A program made the position numbers and the translations under genes. Source: an uncultured Flavobacterium sp. (lineage in GTDB: Bacteria > Bacteroidota > Bacteroidia > Flavobacteriales > Flavobacteriaceae). From it: 64,000 nucleotides of DNA. The DNA lies in contig NZ_CALTYA010000001.1 in the NCBI RefSeq assembly GCF_943913405.1, forward strand, positions 124,001-188,000, in the 5' to 3' direction. Of the stretch, positions 9,943 through 19,075 are shown one piece after another. The number at the start of each line of letters is the position of its first letter. The stretch's first letter is position 1. The notes under the pieces are model-generated. The model worked only from the letters and a program-made list of their open reading frames with translations, had not been told where the DNA came from and made no database searches.

Positions 9943-9992
9943 CAGTAATTATCACTACTTATATTTTTACTTCGAACCAAAGATTAAGTTTT

Positions 9993-10012
9993 GATAAGCA
10001 ATAACGCTTATC
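9993..10012. promoter_or_regulatory. Inverted repeat upstream of the MFS transporter gene
   Basis: GATAAGC and GCTTATC form a perfect 7 bp dyad with a 6 bp spacer, ending 25 bases before the start codon. It differs from the ACGTTT-type LacI dyads, so it could be a site for another regulator or an mRNA stem near the ribosome-binding region. Confidence 0.45.
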
Positions 10013-10037
10013 GTATATAAATCAACAAATTACGATA

Positions 10038-11381
10038 ATGAAAAAGCGTAAATTAAGTTTCTTCGATATCTGGAACATGAGTTTTGGATATCTTGGAATA
10101 CAAATGGGATTTGCTTTGCAAAATGCAAATGCCAGTAGAATTCTGCAAATTTTCGGCGCTGACGTACACAGTTTGTCTTGGTTTTGGATCGTTGCTCCTT
10201 TAATGGGATTGATCGTTCAACCGATAATCGGACATTACAGTGACAGAACTTGGACGCGTTTCGGCAGAAGAAAACCATACTTTTTAATCGGTTCCATATT
10301 AGCGGCTTTCGGATTAATTTTCATGCCACAATCGGCTGCGTTAACGGCATTCATGCCCGCGCTTTGGGTTGGAGCCGGAATGCTGATGGTTATGGACGCT
10401 TCGTTCAACATTGCCATGGAACCTTTCCGTGCTTTGGTGGCCGACTTGCTTCCGTCTGACCAGCGAACATTGGGCTTCAGCGTTCAAACTGCGTTGATTG
10501 GTTTTGGAGCGGTTATCGGTTCTTGGCTTCCGTATGCGTTGAGCAATTGGTTTGGAGTTTCCAGCGAAGCTTTGCCCGGAGAAGTTCCTTATCATTTAAT
10601 TCTTTCCTTTATTATTGGTGCGATTGCTTTGATTGTGGCCGTTTTAATTACAATTTCCACAACCAAAGAATATTCTCCTGCAGAATTAGAAGCATTCGAT
10701 AAAGCGGAAGGAATTGTTCACGAAAAAGAAAGTTCGAGCCTGATGAATATTTTTGAAGATTTCAAGAATATGCCACAGACAATGCGACAATTGGGTTGGG
10801 TTCAATTCTTTTCGTGGTTCGCCTTGTTTGGTATGTGGGTTTTCGCAACGCCAGCAATCGCGCATCACATTTACAACCTTCCATTAGACGATACGCACAG
10901 TAAAACCTATCAAGAAGCAGGTGACTGGGTTGGAATTATTTTCGGAGTTTATAACGGAATTTCTGCCATTTTCGCCTTCTTTTTACCTTACATCGCTAAG
11001 AAAATCGGAAGAAAATCTACACACACTTTTTCATTAATCGCAGGAGGAATTGGATTGATTTCGGTCTATTTCGCACCAACTCCAAATTGGTTGATCTTAT
11101 CAATGGTCGGTGTGGGAATCGCTTGGGCAAGTATTTTGGCGATGCCTTATGCTATACTTTCAGGTTCAATTCCTGCGAAAAAAATGGGTGTTTACATGGG
11201 AATTTTCAATTTCTTTATTGTAATCCCACAAATCATCAACGCCATAATCGGCGGTCCAATCGTTAAATATGTTTATGGCGGAAATCCAATCTACGCAATC
11301 GTGGCCAGCGGTGTTGCTTTTTTAATTGCAGCAATGTTCGTTTCGAGAGTAAAAGATGAGGACGACACAATTAAAGTATAA
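10038..11381 (+). CDS. MFS sugar (maltose-type) transporter, GPH/SLC45-like
   Basis: This is an inner-membrane symporter with about 12 hydrophobic segments over 447 residues. The loop motif RFGRRKPYF (~residues 74-82), typical of SLC45/GPH-type sugar porters, follows the second membrane span. It sits directly upstream of beta-phosphoglucomutase and maltose phosphorylase, so its substrate is probably maltose that arises in the periplasm. Its end overlaps the longest possible reading frame of the next gene, which suggests translational coupling. Substrate is inferred from neighbours. Confidence 0.9.
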   Translation: MKKRKLSFFDIWNMSFGYLGIQMGFALQNANASRILQIFGADVHSLSWFWIVAPLMGLIVQPIIGHYSDRTWTRFGRRKPYFLIGSILAAFGLIFMPQSAALTAFMPALWVGAGMLMVMDASFNIAMEPFRALVADLLPSDQRTLGFSVQTALIGFGAVIGSWLPYALSNWFGVSSEALPGEVPYHLILSFIIGAIALIVAVLITISTTKEYSPAELEAFDKAEGIVHEKESSSLMNIFEDFKNMPQTMRQLGWVQFFSWFALFGMWVFATPAIAHHIYNLPLDDTHSKTYQEAGDWVGIIFGVYNGISAIFAFFLPYIAKKIGRKSTHTFSLIAGGIGLISVYFAPTPNWLILSMVGVGIAWASILAMPYAILSGSIPAKKMGVYMGIFNFFIVIPQIINAIIGGPIVKYVYGGNPIYAIVASGVAFLIAAMFVSRVKDEDDTIKV

Positions 11382-11385
11382 AATT

Positions 11386-12039
11386 TTGAAAACAAAAGCA
11401 TTCATATTCGACCTTGACGGCGTCATTGTGGACACCGCAAAATACCATTATTTGGCTTGGCAGAAAATAGCCAACCAACTCGGAATCGAATTTACCCCAG
11501 AACACAACGAAGAATTAAAAGGTGTCAGCCGAGTTCGTTCGCTCGACATCATCCTTAAATTAGGAAAAATTGAAGCCGACCAAGAGCATAAAAACAAATG
11601 GCTGGTTCAAAAAAACGAGGACTATCTTTCCTATTTGGTAGATATGGACGAAAGTGAAATTTTAAGCGGCGTTGTTCCGGTTTTGAAATTTCTGAAGGAG
11701 AAAAATCAGTTGATTGCCTTAGGTTCTGCAAGTAAAAACGCACGACCAATTTTAGAAAAAACTGGAATTATCGGCTATTTCGATGCAATTGTAGACGGAA
11801 ATGATGTCACCAACGCCAAGCCAGATCCTGAAGTTTTTTTAAGAGCTGCCCAACTTTTAAATATTGCTCCAGAAAATGCAATTGTTTTTGAAGATTCTGT
11901 TGCCGGAGTTCAAGCCGCAAACATCGCCAGTATGACAAGCGTCGGAATCGGCGAAGCAAAAATCTTGCACGAAGCAAAATTTATTTTCCCAGATTTCACG
12001 CATATCGATGAACAATTTGTTGAATCGTTAATCAATTAG
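11386..12039 (+). CDS. pgmB: Beta-phosphoglucomutase (HAD superfamily)
   Basis: It converts beta-D-glucose-1-phosphate, the product of maltose phosphorylase, to glucose-6-phosphate. The HAD nucleophile motif is at the very N-terminus (AFIFDLDGVIVDTAKYHYLAW). KGVSRVRSLDIIL is typical of beta-PGM, and GSASKNA and KPDPEVF ... VFEDSVAGVQAA are HAD motifs II-IV. I place the start at the TTG at 11386, which gives MKTKAFIF and starts just after the transporter stop. An in-frame ATG at 11356 would add ten residues and overlap the transporter by 26 bp. No ATG lies between them. The order transporter-pgmB-GH65 is the standard maltose-phosphorylase pathway arrangement. Confidence 0.93.
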   Translation: MKTKAFIFDLDGVIVDTAKYHYLAWQKIANQLGIEFTPEHNEELKGVSRVRSLDIILKLGKIEADQEHKNKWLVQKNEDYLSYLVDMDESEILSGVVPVLKFLKEKNQLIALGSASKNARPILEKTGIIGYFDAIVDGNDVTNAKPDPEVFLRAAQLLNIAPENAIVFEDSVAGVQAANIASMTSVGIGEAKILHEAKFIFPDFTHIDEQFVESLIN

Positions 12040-12082
12040 TCAATTAGGAATGAATTAATTAGCGGTAAGAATTCGCAGATTC

Positions 12083-12121
12083 GCTAATTATCTGATTCTT
12101 TAATTGCCTAATTATCTAATT
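12083..12121. repeat. Short direct repeat between pgmB and maltose phosphorylase genes
   Basis: CTAATTATCT occurs twice about 25 bp apart within an AT-rich spacer that also contains AATTAGC/GCTAATT pairing. It resembles the degenerate phrase-repeats seen in other spacers of this window. No promoter is evident. Confidence 0.4.
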
Positions 12122-12129
12122 ACAAAAAA

Positions 12130-14433
12130 ATGAACCAAGATTATATCATACCAAATAATTGGTCCGTCATAGAAGAAGGATTTGATGCCGAAAGAGTAAA
12201 ATCTTCCGAAAGTTTGTTCAGCATCGGAAACGGAGCGATGGGACAACGTGCCAATTTCGAAGAAAATTATTCAGGCGAGACCTTCCAAGGAAGTTACATT
12301 GCCGGAATCTATTATCCAGACAAGACAAAAGTAGGCTGGTGGAAAAACGGCTATCCGGAATATTTCGCAAAAGTATTGAATGCTCCAAATTGGATCGGAA
12401 TTGAAATTGAAATCAACGGCGAAAATTTTGATTTGGCCAAATGCAAATCCGTTTCCAATTTCAAGCGTGAATTAAACATGAAGGAAGGTGTTTATTACCG
12501 TTCTTTTGAAGCTGTTTTGCAAAATGGTGTGGAAATTTCTGCTAAAATTACACGTTTCCTTTCTTTGGATAATGACGAATTGGGCGTTATCAATTATGAA
12601 ATCACAACTTTAAACGGAGATGCAAAAATCGTTTTCAAACCTTATGTTGACGCCGGAGTTCATAACGAAGATGCGAACTGGGAAGAAAAATTCTGGGAAC
12701 CGCTTGAGGTGAAGCATTCTGAAAACAAAGCTTTTGTTACGGCAAGAACGTTCAAGACACAATTTACAGCAACCACATTTATGCAGAATGCGATTTTGTT
12801 GAATGGAAATTTAGTAAATCAAAATCCTTCGGATGTCCAAACAAGTTCTGATAAAATTCAATTCTCTTACGAAGTAAAAGTTGAAAAGTCAGAAACAGTT
12901 TCTTTCCAAAAATTAGGAGGTTATACCGTTTCTTTAAACCACGAAAATACGCAAACTGCAGCTCAAAACGTAATTGCTGAAGGTTTGAAAATAGGTTATT
13001 CAACTTTATTGGAAAACCAAAAACAAGCTTGGTCAAAAATCTGGGAAATGTCAGACATTACCATCGATGGCGACGTAAAAGCACAACAGGGAATACGTTT
13101 CAATATTTTTCAATTGAACCAGACGTATTTAGGCAAAGATTCCCGTTTGAATATTGGCCCGAAAGGTTTCACAGGAGAAAAATACGGAGGTTCTACGTAT
13201 TGGGACACCGAAGCCTATTGCATTCCGTTTTACATGGCGACAAAAGACCAGCAAGTGGCGAGAAATTTATTGACCTACCGTTACAATCAATTGGATAAAG
13301 CTATTGAAAATGCTGGCAAATTAGGTTTTACAAATGGTGCCGCATTGTATCCGATGGTTACGATGAATGGTGAAGAATGCCACAACGAATGGGAAATTAC
13401 GTTTGAAGAAATCCATAGAAATGGCGCGATTGCCTTTGCGATTTTCAACTATTTCAGATTCACCGGAGATTACAGCTACATTCCGGAAAAAGGTTTGGAA
13501 GTTTTGATTGCCATTGCTCGTTTTTGGCACCAAAGAGCGACTTTTTCTGCGAAGAAAGACCAATTCGTAATCCTTGGCGTTACGGGTCCGAACGAATATG
13601 AAAACAACGTAAATAATAATTTCTACACGAATTATTTGGCAAAATGGTGTATCGATTACACTTTGGAACAAATTGAAAAAGTAGAAAAAGAATATGCTTC
13701 CGACCATTCAAGAATTATGTCTAAAGTAAATTTGGACAAAGGCGAATTGGTCCAATGGAAGAAAGTAGCTGACAAAATGTACCTTCCTTTTTCGGAAGAA
13801 CACGATGTGTATTTGCAACAAGATAATTTCTTAGATAAGGAATTGGTGAAAGTAAATGACTTGGACAAAAGCCAACGACCAATCAACCAAAAATGGTCTT
13901 GGGACAGAATTCTTCGTTCGCCATACATCAAACAAGCCGACGTTTTACAAGGATTTTATTTCTTTGAAGACCATTTTTCAAAAGAACAATTAGAAAAGCA
14001 TTTTGATTTTTACGAGCCATTTACAGTTCACGAATCATCGCTTTCGCCTTGTGTTCATTCGATTCAAGCGGCAGGTTTGGGCAGAATGGAACAGGCTTAT
14101 ACTTTCTATTTGAGAACTTCTCGTCTGGATTTGGATGATTACAATAAGGAAGTGGAAGAAGGTTGTCACATCACATCAATGGCCGGAACTTGGATGAGTA
14201 TCGTTGAAGGTTTTGGAGGAATGCGTGTGAAAGATCATGCGTTGCATTTTGAACCAAGAATTCCGGAACAATGGAAAGGTTATTCGTTTAAAATCAACTT
14301 TAGAAATCAAATTTTGCAGGTTTCTGTAGAGGCAAACGAAACCAAATTCAACTTGGAAGGCACGAAAGAGCTGACTGTTTTTGTAAATGGGAAAGCTGTT
14401 TTAGTGGAACCGAATACTTTGGTTACGGTTTAG
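12130..14433 (+). CDS. Glycoside hydrolase family 65, probable maltose phosphorylase
   Basis: It phosphorolyses maltose to glucose and beta-glucose-1-phosphate in the cytoplasm. The full GH65 architecture is present in 767 residues. An N-terminal beta-sandwich (ESLFSIGNGAMGQRANFEE) leads into the (alpha/alpha)6 barrel with KYGGSTYWDTEAYCIPFY near 350 and the general-acid Glu in GVTGPNEYENN near 488. HESSLSPCVHSIQAA follows near 637, and a C-terminal sheet domain ends the protein. The adjacent beta-phosphoglucomutase and the starch enzymes make maltose the best substrate; kojibiose or trehalose phosphorylases share the fold. It begins 90 bp after pgmB in the same operon. Confidence 0.94.
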   Translation: MNQDYIIPNNWSVIEEGFDAERVKSSESLFSIGNGAMGQRANFEENYSGETFQGSYIAGIYYPDKTKVGWWKNGYPEYFAKVLNAPNWIGIEIEINGENFDLAKCKSVSNFKRELNMKEGVYYRSFEAVLQNGVEISAKITRFLSLDNDELGVINYEITTLNGDAKIVFKPYVDAGVHNEDANWEEKFWEPLEVKHSENKAFVTARTFKTQFTATTFMQNAILLNGNLVNQNPSDVQTSSDKIQFSYEVKVEKSETVSFQKLGGYTVSLNHENTQTAAQNVIAEGLKIGYSTLLENQKQAWSKIWEMSDITIDGDVKAQQGIRFNIFQLNQTYLGKDSRLNIGPKGFTGEKYGGSTYWDTEAYCIPFYMATKDQQVARNLLTYRYNQLDKAIENAGKLGFTNGAALYPMVTMNGEECHNEWEITFEEIHRNGAIAFAIFNYFRFTGDYSYIPEKGLEVLIAIARFWHQRATFSAKKDQFVILGVTGPNEYENNVNNNFYTNYLAKWCIDYTLEQIEKVEKEYASDHSRIMSKVNLDKGELVQWKKVADKMYLPFSEEHDVYLQQDNFLDKELVKVNDLDKSQRPINQKWSWDRILRSPYIKQADVLQGFYFFEDHFSKEQLEKHFDFYEPFTVHESSLSPCVHSIQAAGLGRMEQAYTFYLRTSRLDLDDYNKEVEEGCHITSMAGTWMSIVEGFGGMRVKDHALHFEPRIPEQWKGYSFKINFRNQILQVSVEANETKFNLEGTKELTVFVNGKAVLVEPNTLVTV

Positions 14434-14498
14434 AAATTTAAAACCATTAAGGGATTAAAAAAATTAATTCCTTACATGGTTAGTAAAAAAGATTTTTC

Positions 14499-14563
14499 AA
14501 ATTTCTGAAATCTGTGTTCCAAAAGCCAAAAGCTTTTTTTAGCAACACAGATTTCAGAAATTT
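14499..14563. repeat. Perfect 20 bp inverted repeat between maltose phosphorylase and GH13 genes
   Basis: The left arm (14499-14518) and right arm (14544-14563) are exact reverse complements built on AATTTCTGAAATCTGTGTT. The 25 bp loop contains a smaller AAAAGC/GCTTTT stem. The words CAGATTTC and ACACAG recur in spacers at about 20,986, 21,583 and 26,947, so this is a member of a dispersed intergenic family rather than a simple terminator. Confidence 0.7.
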
Positions 14564-14626
14564 ATAAAATAAACGTTCACAACGCTTAATGGAACTTAAT
14601 CGCTTAATGTTTCAAAAAATAATACA

Positions 14627-16459
14627 ATGAAAAAAACAATCCTACTTTTACTCTTATCTATTTCAGCTTTCGCCCAAATTGATAAAGTAGAACCGCCTTT
14701 TTGGTATGCGGGAATGCATAATCCAGAACTTCAAATCATGTTCTACGGAAGAAATATAGCACAATATGACGCTTCGGTTTCAAATAATGTGGTAATTAAA
14801 AACGTAGTCAAAACGGAAAATCCTAACTACATTTTCATCACCATCGACACTAAAAATCTTCCCACTTCTGATTTTGTTTTCTCTTTCAAGAACAAAAACA
14901 AAGTAGCATTCACAAAAAATTATTCCCTAAAACAAAGACGTGCAAATTCCGCCGAACGCAAAAGTTTCGATGCATCGGACATGATGTATTTGATTATGCC
15001 AGACCGTTTTGCGAATGGAAATCCGAACAACGACAGCGACAAATCGACCAACGAGAAAGCCAACAGAAGTCTGCCTGAAGGTCGTCATGGTGGCGATATC
15101 GAAGGAATTATCAAAAATCTAGACTACCTTGAGGAACTAGGAGTTACTACACTTTGGAGCACACCTCTTTGCGAGGATAATGACAAAGGTTATTCTTACC
15201 ATGGTTACGCCCAATCAGATGTATATAAAATCGATCCTCGTTATGGAACCAATGAAGAATATTTAAAACTTTCATCAGAATTGAAAAAACGAAATATGAA
15301 ATTAGTCAAAGATTATGTGACGAATCATTGGGGTGCTGAACATTGGATGTACAAAGATTTGCCAACGTATGACTGGGTACATCAATTTCCAGGTTTCTCA
15401 CAATCAAATTACAGAATGGCGACACAATTCGACACAAATGCTTCTGCAATCGACACAAAAAATTGTGTGGATGGTTGGTTTGTTCCGTCAATGCCAGATT
15501 TGAACCAGTCGAATCCTTTGGTATTAAATTACATCACTCAAAACGCAATTTGGTGGATTGAATACGCTGATTTGGATGGTTACAGAGTTGACACCTATTC
15601 GTATAATGATAAAGTTGGAATTGCAAAATGGACGAAAGCGATTACCGACGAATATCCATATTTCAACATTGTTGGTGAGGTTTGGATGAACGATCAAGCC
15701 CAAATGGCGTATTGGCAAAAAGATAGCAAAATTGCTGAAATCCAAAGTTATAATTCACATTTGCCAAGCGTAATGGACTTTACATTGCACAGTGCTTTTA
15801 GCAGTGCTTTTAACGAAGACAAAGACAGCTGGAACGACGGGATGATCAAGTTCTATGACAATTTCACAAATGATTTCCTTTATCCAAATATCAATAATAT
15901 TTTGACTTTCGTAGAAAATCACGATACCGGAAGATTCAACCAAAACCATAAAAACGACATCAAAAAATACACGATGGCAATGGCTATGCTGGCTACAGTT
16001 CGTGGAATTCCGCAGTTATATTATGGTTCAGAAATCGGAATGGCTGGTGACAAAGCAAAAGGCGATGCTGATATCCGTCAGGATTTTCCAGGAGGCTGGG
16101 AAGGGGATAAAAACAACGCTTTCACAAAAGCTGGAAGAACCGAAGAACAAAACAAATTCTTCGATGTGACTTCAAAATTATTCCAATGGAGAAAAAATAA
16201 AAACGTCGTTCACTTCGGAAAAACTACGCATTATATTCCACAGGAAAATGTATATGTTTATTTTAGATACGACGACAAAGAAACGGTTATGGTAGTAATT
16301 AATAATTCCGCGGAAGCGAAAACTTTCAAAACAAATCGTTTCCAAGAAAATATCAAAAACTTCAAATCTGGAAAAGATGTACTTTCTGGAAAATCAGTTG
16401 ATGTTTCAAGTGAAATTTCGTTGGAAGGAAAATCTGCTTTGGTTTTAGAATTGAAATAA
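14627..16459 (+). CDS. SusA-like GH13 neopullulanase/cyclomaltodextrinase
   Basis: This is a periplasmic enzyme that would cut imported maltodextrins. It has a signal peptide (MKKTILLLLLSISAFAQ), an N-terminal beta domain of the cyclomaltodextrinase type (VEPPFWYAGMHNPELQIMFY, ~20-115), and a GH13 barrel. Catalytic signatures are DYVTNHWG near 226, the nucleophile Asp in DGYRVDTYS near 319, the acid Glu in VGEVWM near 351 and VENHDTGRF near 430. The 610-residue length matches SusA relatives. It follows the maltose phosphorylase gene by 193 bp, a gap holding repeats, and lies 8 bp before another GH13 gene, with which it must be co-transcribed. The periplasmic location is inferred from the plain signal peptide. 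Confidence 0.93.
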   Translation: MKKTILLLLLSISAFAQIDKVEPPFWYAGMHNPELQIMFYGRNIAQYDASVSNNVVIKNVVKTENPNYIFITIDTKNLPTSDFVFSFKNKNKVAFTKNYSLKQRRANSAERKSFDASDMMYLIMPDRFANGNPNNDSDKSTNEKANRSLPEGRHGGDIEGIIKNLDYLEELGVTTLWSTPLCEDNDKGYSYHGYAQSDVYKIDPRYGTNEEYLKLSSELKKRNMKLVKDYVTNHWGAEHWMYKDLPTYDWVHQFPGFSQSNYRMATQFDTNASAIDTKNCVDGWFVPSMPDLNQSNPLVLNYITQNAIWWIEYADLDGYRVDTYSYNDKVGIAKWTKAITDEYPYFNIVGEVWMNDQAQMAYWQKDSKIAEIQSYNSHLPSVMDFTLHSAFSSAFNEDKDSWNDGMIKFYDNFTNDFLYPNINNILTFVENHDTGRFNQNHKNDIKKYTMAMAMLATVRGIPQLYYGSEIGMAGDKAKGDADIRQDFPGGWEGDKNNAFTKAGRTEEQNKFFDVTSKLFQWRKNKNVVHFGKTTHYIPQENVYVYFRYDDKETVMVVINNSAEAKTFKTNRFQENIKNFKSGKDVLSGKSVDVSSEISLEGKSALVLELK

Positions 16460-16467
16460 AAAATATT

Positions 16468-17904
16468 ATGAAAAAAACAATATTATTAGCAATCGCAATC
16501 ACAGCTTTTATCTCTTGTAAAGACGATAAAAAAGCAGAAGAAACGACTGCTTCAACAACAGAAACAATCGCTCCAGTTTCAGATGCAACTGCTGAAAATG
16601 CCGTAATTTACGAAGCAAATATCCGTCAATATTCCTCTGAAGGAACTTTCAATGCTTTCACAAAGGATATTCCTGAATTAAAAAAATTGGGCGTGAAAGT
16701 AATCTGGCTGATGCCAATTTACCCAATTTCTATGAAAAACAGAAAAACCACTGACGGAAGATTGGTTTCTGACATCAAAGACCCAAAGGAAAAAGCAAAA
16801 TACTTGGGAAGCTACTACGCCATCTCAGATTATACGGCAATTAATCCAGATTTGGGAACTAAGGAAGATTTTAGAAATTTAGTAAAAACGGCCCATGAAA
16901 ACGGAATCTACGTCATCCTTGACTGGGTTGCAAACCACACGGGCTGGGACCACAAATGGATTACGGAACATCCAGAATATTATCATAAGAATGCCAAAGG
17001 TGAAGTAACAGATCCGTTAAATCCAGAAACTGAAAAATCGTGGGGCTGGACAGACGTGGCGCATTTGGATTACGCTAACAAAGAGCTAAATGAAGCCATG
17101 AAAAATAAAATGCTGTATTGGATAAAAGAAGAAAATATTGACGGTTTCCGTTGCGATGTGGCTGATAATGTTCCGGCAGAATTTTGGCAAAAAGCGATTC
17201 CAGAATTGAAAAAAGTAAAACCTGTTTTCATGCTGATGGAATCTAATAAAAACTATTTGTTGAAAGACGGCCTTTTTGATATGGGCTATGGCTGGGAAAC
17301 GCACCACGTCATGAACGACATTAACAAAGGCACAAAAACCGTAAAAGATTTGGATGCAGTTTTTACCAAAATTGGCAAAGAATACGAGAAAAATGACATC
17401 TTCATGAATTTCACTTCCAACCATGACGAGAATTCTTGGAACGGAACTGAATATGACAGAATGGGCGACGGTGTTGAAGCTTACACCGCTTTAACTTATT
17501 TAATGCCTGGAATGCCTTTGATTTACACAGGACAAGAATATGATTTGAAACGAAAATTAAAATTCTTCGAGAAAGATTCAATCCCAAAAACTAAGGCAAA
17601 AATGTTCCCGATTTACGAAAAACTAGGTGCTTTAAAGAACAACAATGAAGCCTTGAATGGAGGGAAAAATCCAGCTTCTTACAAACGTTTGGCGACTTCG
17701 GCGGATGCAAATATCTTAGCTTTCGAAAGAGAAAAAAGCGGTAAAAAAGTATTCTACGTTGGAAATTTATCTAAAAAAGACCAAGAATTCACCGCTCCAA
17801 TCGAAGGAACTTTCACTAATTATATGACGGGCGAAAAAATCACTTTCACAAAAGACCAAAAGCAAAATTTCAAGCCATGGCAATATTATGTGCTGGTAAA
17901 ATAA
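16468..17904 (+). CDS. GH13 alpha-amylase family lipoprotein
   Basis: This is a second GH13 enzyme of the plus-strand operon. It is a lipoprotein: the signal peptide ends at Cys17 (ISC), followed by KDDKKAEE, which could direct it to the cell surface as for SusG-type amylases. The barrel begins almost at once (VIYEANIRQYSSEG). Conserved regions are DWVANHTGWD near 154, the nucleophile Asp in DGFRCDVAD near 229, the acid Glu in LMESNKN near 257, and TSNHDENSW near 319. At 478 residues it is short and has no added carbohydrate-binding domain. Specificity is unknown; an alpha-amylase or maltogenic type is likely. Confidence 0.92.
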   Translation: MKKTILLAIAITAFISCKDDKKAEETTASTTETIAPVSDATAENAVIYEANIRQYSSEGTFNAFTKDIPELKKLGVKVIWLMPIYPISMKNRKTTDGRLVSDIKDPKEKAKYLGSYYAISDYTAINPDLGTKEDFRNLVKTAHENGIYVILDWVANHTGWDHKWITEHPEYYHKNAKGEVTDPLNPETEKSWGWTDVAHLDYANKELNEAMKNKMLYWIKEENIDGFRCDVADNVPAEFWQKAIPELKKVKPVFMLMESNKNYLLKDGLFDMGYGWETHHVMNDINKGTKTVKDLDAVFTKIGKEYEKNDIFMNFTSNHDENSWNGTEYDRMGDGVEAYTALTYLMPGMPLIYTGQEYDLKRKLKFFEKDSIPKTKAKMFPIYEKLGALKNNNEALNGGKNPASYKRLATSADANILAFEREKSGKKVFYVGNLSKKDQEFTAPIEGTFTNYMTGEKITFTKDQKQNFKPWQYYVLVK

Positions 17905-17944
17905 AACTATAGAATAATATTATTGCAGCTTGCAGAAAAGTCAC

Positions 17945-18000
17945 ATTAAAATACTAATTTAGTAACGTTTTAATAACGTTTTCTAACTTAGTATTTTAAT
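17945..18000. promoter_or_regulatory. Inverted repeat bracketing two TAACGTTTT half-sites before the JmjC gene
   Basis: A perfect 13 bp inverted repeat (ATTAAAATACTAA at 17945-17957, its complement at 17988-18000) encloses two direct copies of TAACGTTTT at 17963-17971 and 17974-17982, 11 bp apart. The right arm ends one base before the ATG at 18002, so a folded transcript would cover the ribosome-binding region. The ACGTTTT core resembles the LacI-type sites at 8663-8704. A regulatory role is inferred. Confidence 0.55.
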
Positions 18001-18001
18001 C

Positions 18002-18868
18002 ATGGCTTTTAAATATATAGAAATCGAAAGAGTTGAAAAACTCACCAAAAAAGAATTCATAGAAAATTATTACAAACCTCAAAAACCTGTAGTAATTACC
18101 AATCAAATCGAAGACTGGCCTGCTTTTACAAAATGGAATTTTGAATTTCTAAAAGAAGTCGCAGGCAACAAAACCGTTCCTTTATATGACAGTCGAAAAA
18201 CTGATCACACCAAAAAAGTGAACGAACCTGACTTCACAATGACGATGTCAGAATACATTAATATCCTTGAAAAAGGCCCAACTGATTTGCGCATCTTTTT
18301 ATACAATTTGATGAAAGATGTTCCTTCAATGAAAGCCGACATGAAATGGCCAAAATTGGGATTGCGCTTGATAAAAAGCCTTCCGCTAGTGTTTTTTGGA
18401 GGTCAAAATGCCAAAGTTTTCATGCATTATGACATCGATTTCCCAAATATTTTCCACATTCATTTCGAAGGTAAAAAACAATGCGTTTTAGTCGATCCAA
18501 AGGAAACAAAATACATGTATCGCCTTCCCTACTCTTGGATTTGCAATGAAGATATCGATTTTGACAATCCCGATTTCGAAAAATTCCCGGCGCTAAAACT
18601 CGTAAAACCTTACATCACAAACCTCCAGCACGGCGAAATGCTCTACATGCCCGAAGGCTGGTGGCACTACATGAAATATTTGACCCCTGGATTTTCATTA
18701 AGCTTAAGATCCCTTGCCGGAAGACCAAAAAACTTAATAAAAGGCTTCGCAAACGTAGCAATCATACGCTATTACGACAATTGGATGCGAAAACGCAAAG
18801 GCCAAGCCTGGCTAGATTATAAAGATCAAGAAGCCATCCGCAGGACAAATGCATTGATAGAAAAATAA
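18002..18868 (+). CDS. Cupin-like JmjC domain protein
   Basis: This is a 288-residue cytosolic protein of the cupin_8/JmjC type, whose characterised members are Fe(II)/2-oxoglutarate dioxygenases. The HxD metal motif is in MHYDIDFPNIFHIHFEG (His ~141) and the distal His in MPEGWWHYM near 221. The N-terminal KPVVITNQIEDWPAF is typical of the family. It probably hydroxylates a protein or small molecule; the substrate is unknown. It stands alone after the starch locus, with an unusual repeat-structured leader. Confidence 0.85.
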   Translation: MAFKYIEIERVEKLTKKEFIENYYKPQKPVVITNQIEDWPAFTKWNFEFLKEVAGNKTVPLYDSRKTDHTKKVNEPDFTMTMSEYINILEKGPTDLRIFLYNLMKDVPSMKADMKWPKLGLRLIKSLPLVFFGGQNAKVFMHYDIDFPNIFHIHFEGKKQCVLVDPKETKYMYRLPYSWICNEDIDFDNPDFEKFPALKLVKPYITNLQHGEMLYMPEGWWHYMKYLTPGFSLSLRSLAGRPKNLIKGFANVAIIRYYDNWMRKRKGQAWLDYKDQEAIRRTNALIEK

Positions 18869-18920
18869 TTTTAAAAAATAATTTATTTTTTAGAAGCGAA
18901 ACTTCAGGCATCTTAAAAAT

Positions 18921-18998
18921 CCATGTTCCCGCTTTCTGCAGTAGCTTTTCTCCGGAAAAAATCCGGAAGAAAAGGCTACTGCCGCCAATCGGGGCTAC
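18921..18998 (-). repeat. Dispersed intergenic repeat element, copy A
   Basis: Read on the minus strand this element starts TAGCCCCGATTG-GCGGC and ends GCAGAAAGCGGGAA. These ends match those of the element at 25315-25458 (TAGCCCTGATTGTAGCGG ... GTGAAAAGCAGGAA). Its interior is a hairpin of about 19 bp (18938-18956 with 18962-18982, two single-base bulges, loop of five A). It occupies most of the 207-base spacer between the JmjC and GDPD genes. It could also terminate transcription. Confidence 0.6.
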
Positions 18999-19075
18999 TC
19001 ACAAACTTTAGGCTTCTTTTAAACTTTTTGCCAATCTTTGTCGAAAGCCGTACTTTTACAAAATAAATCCTTCCA

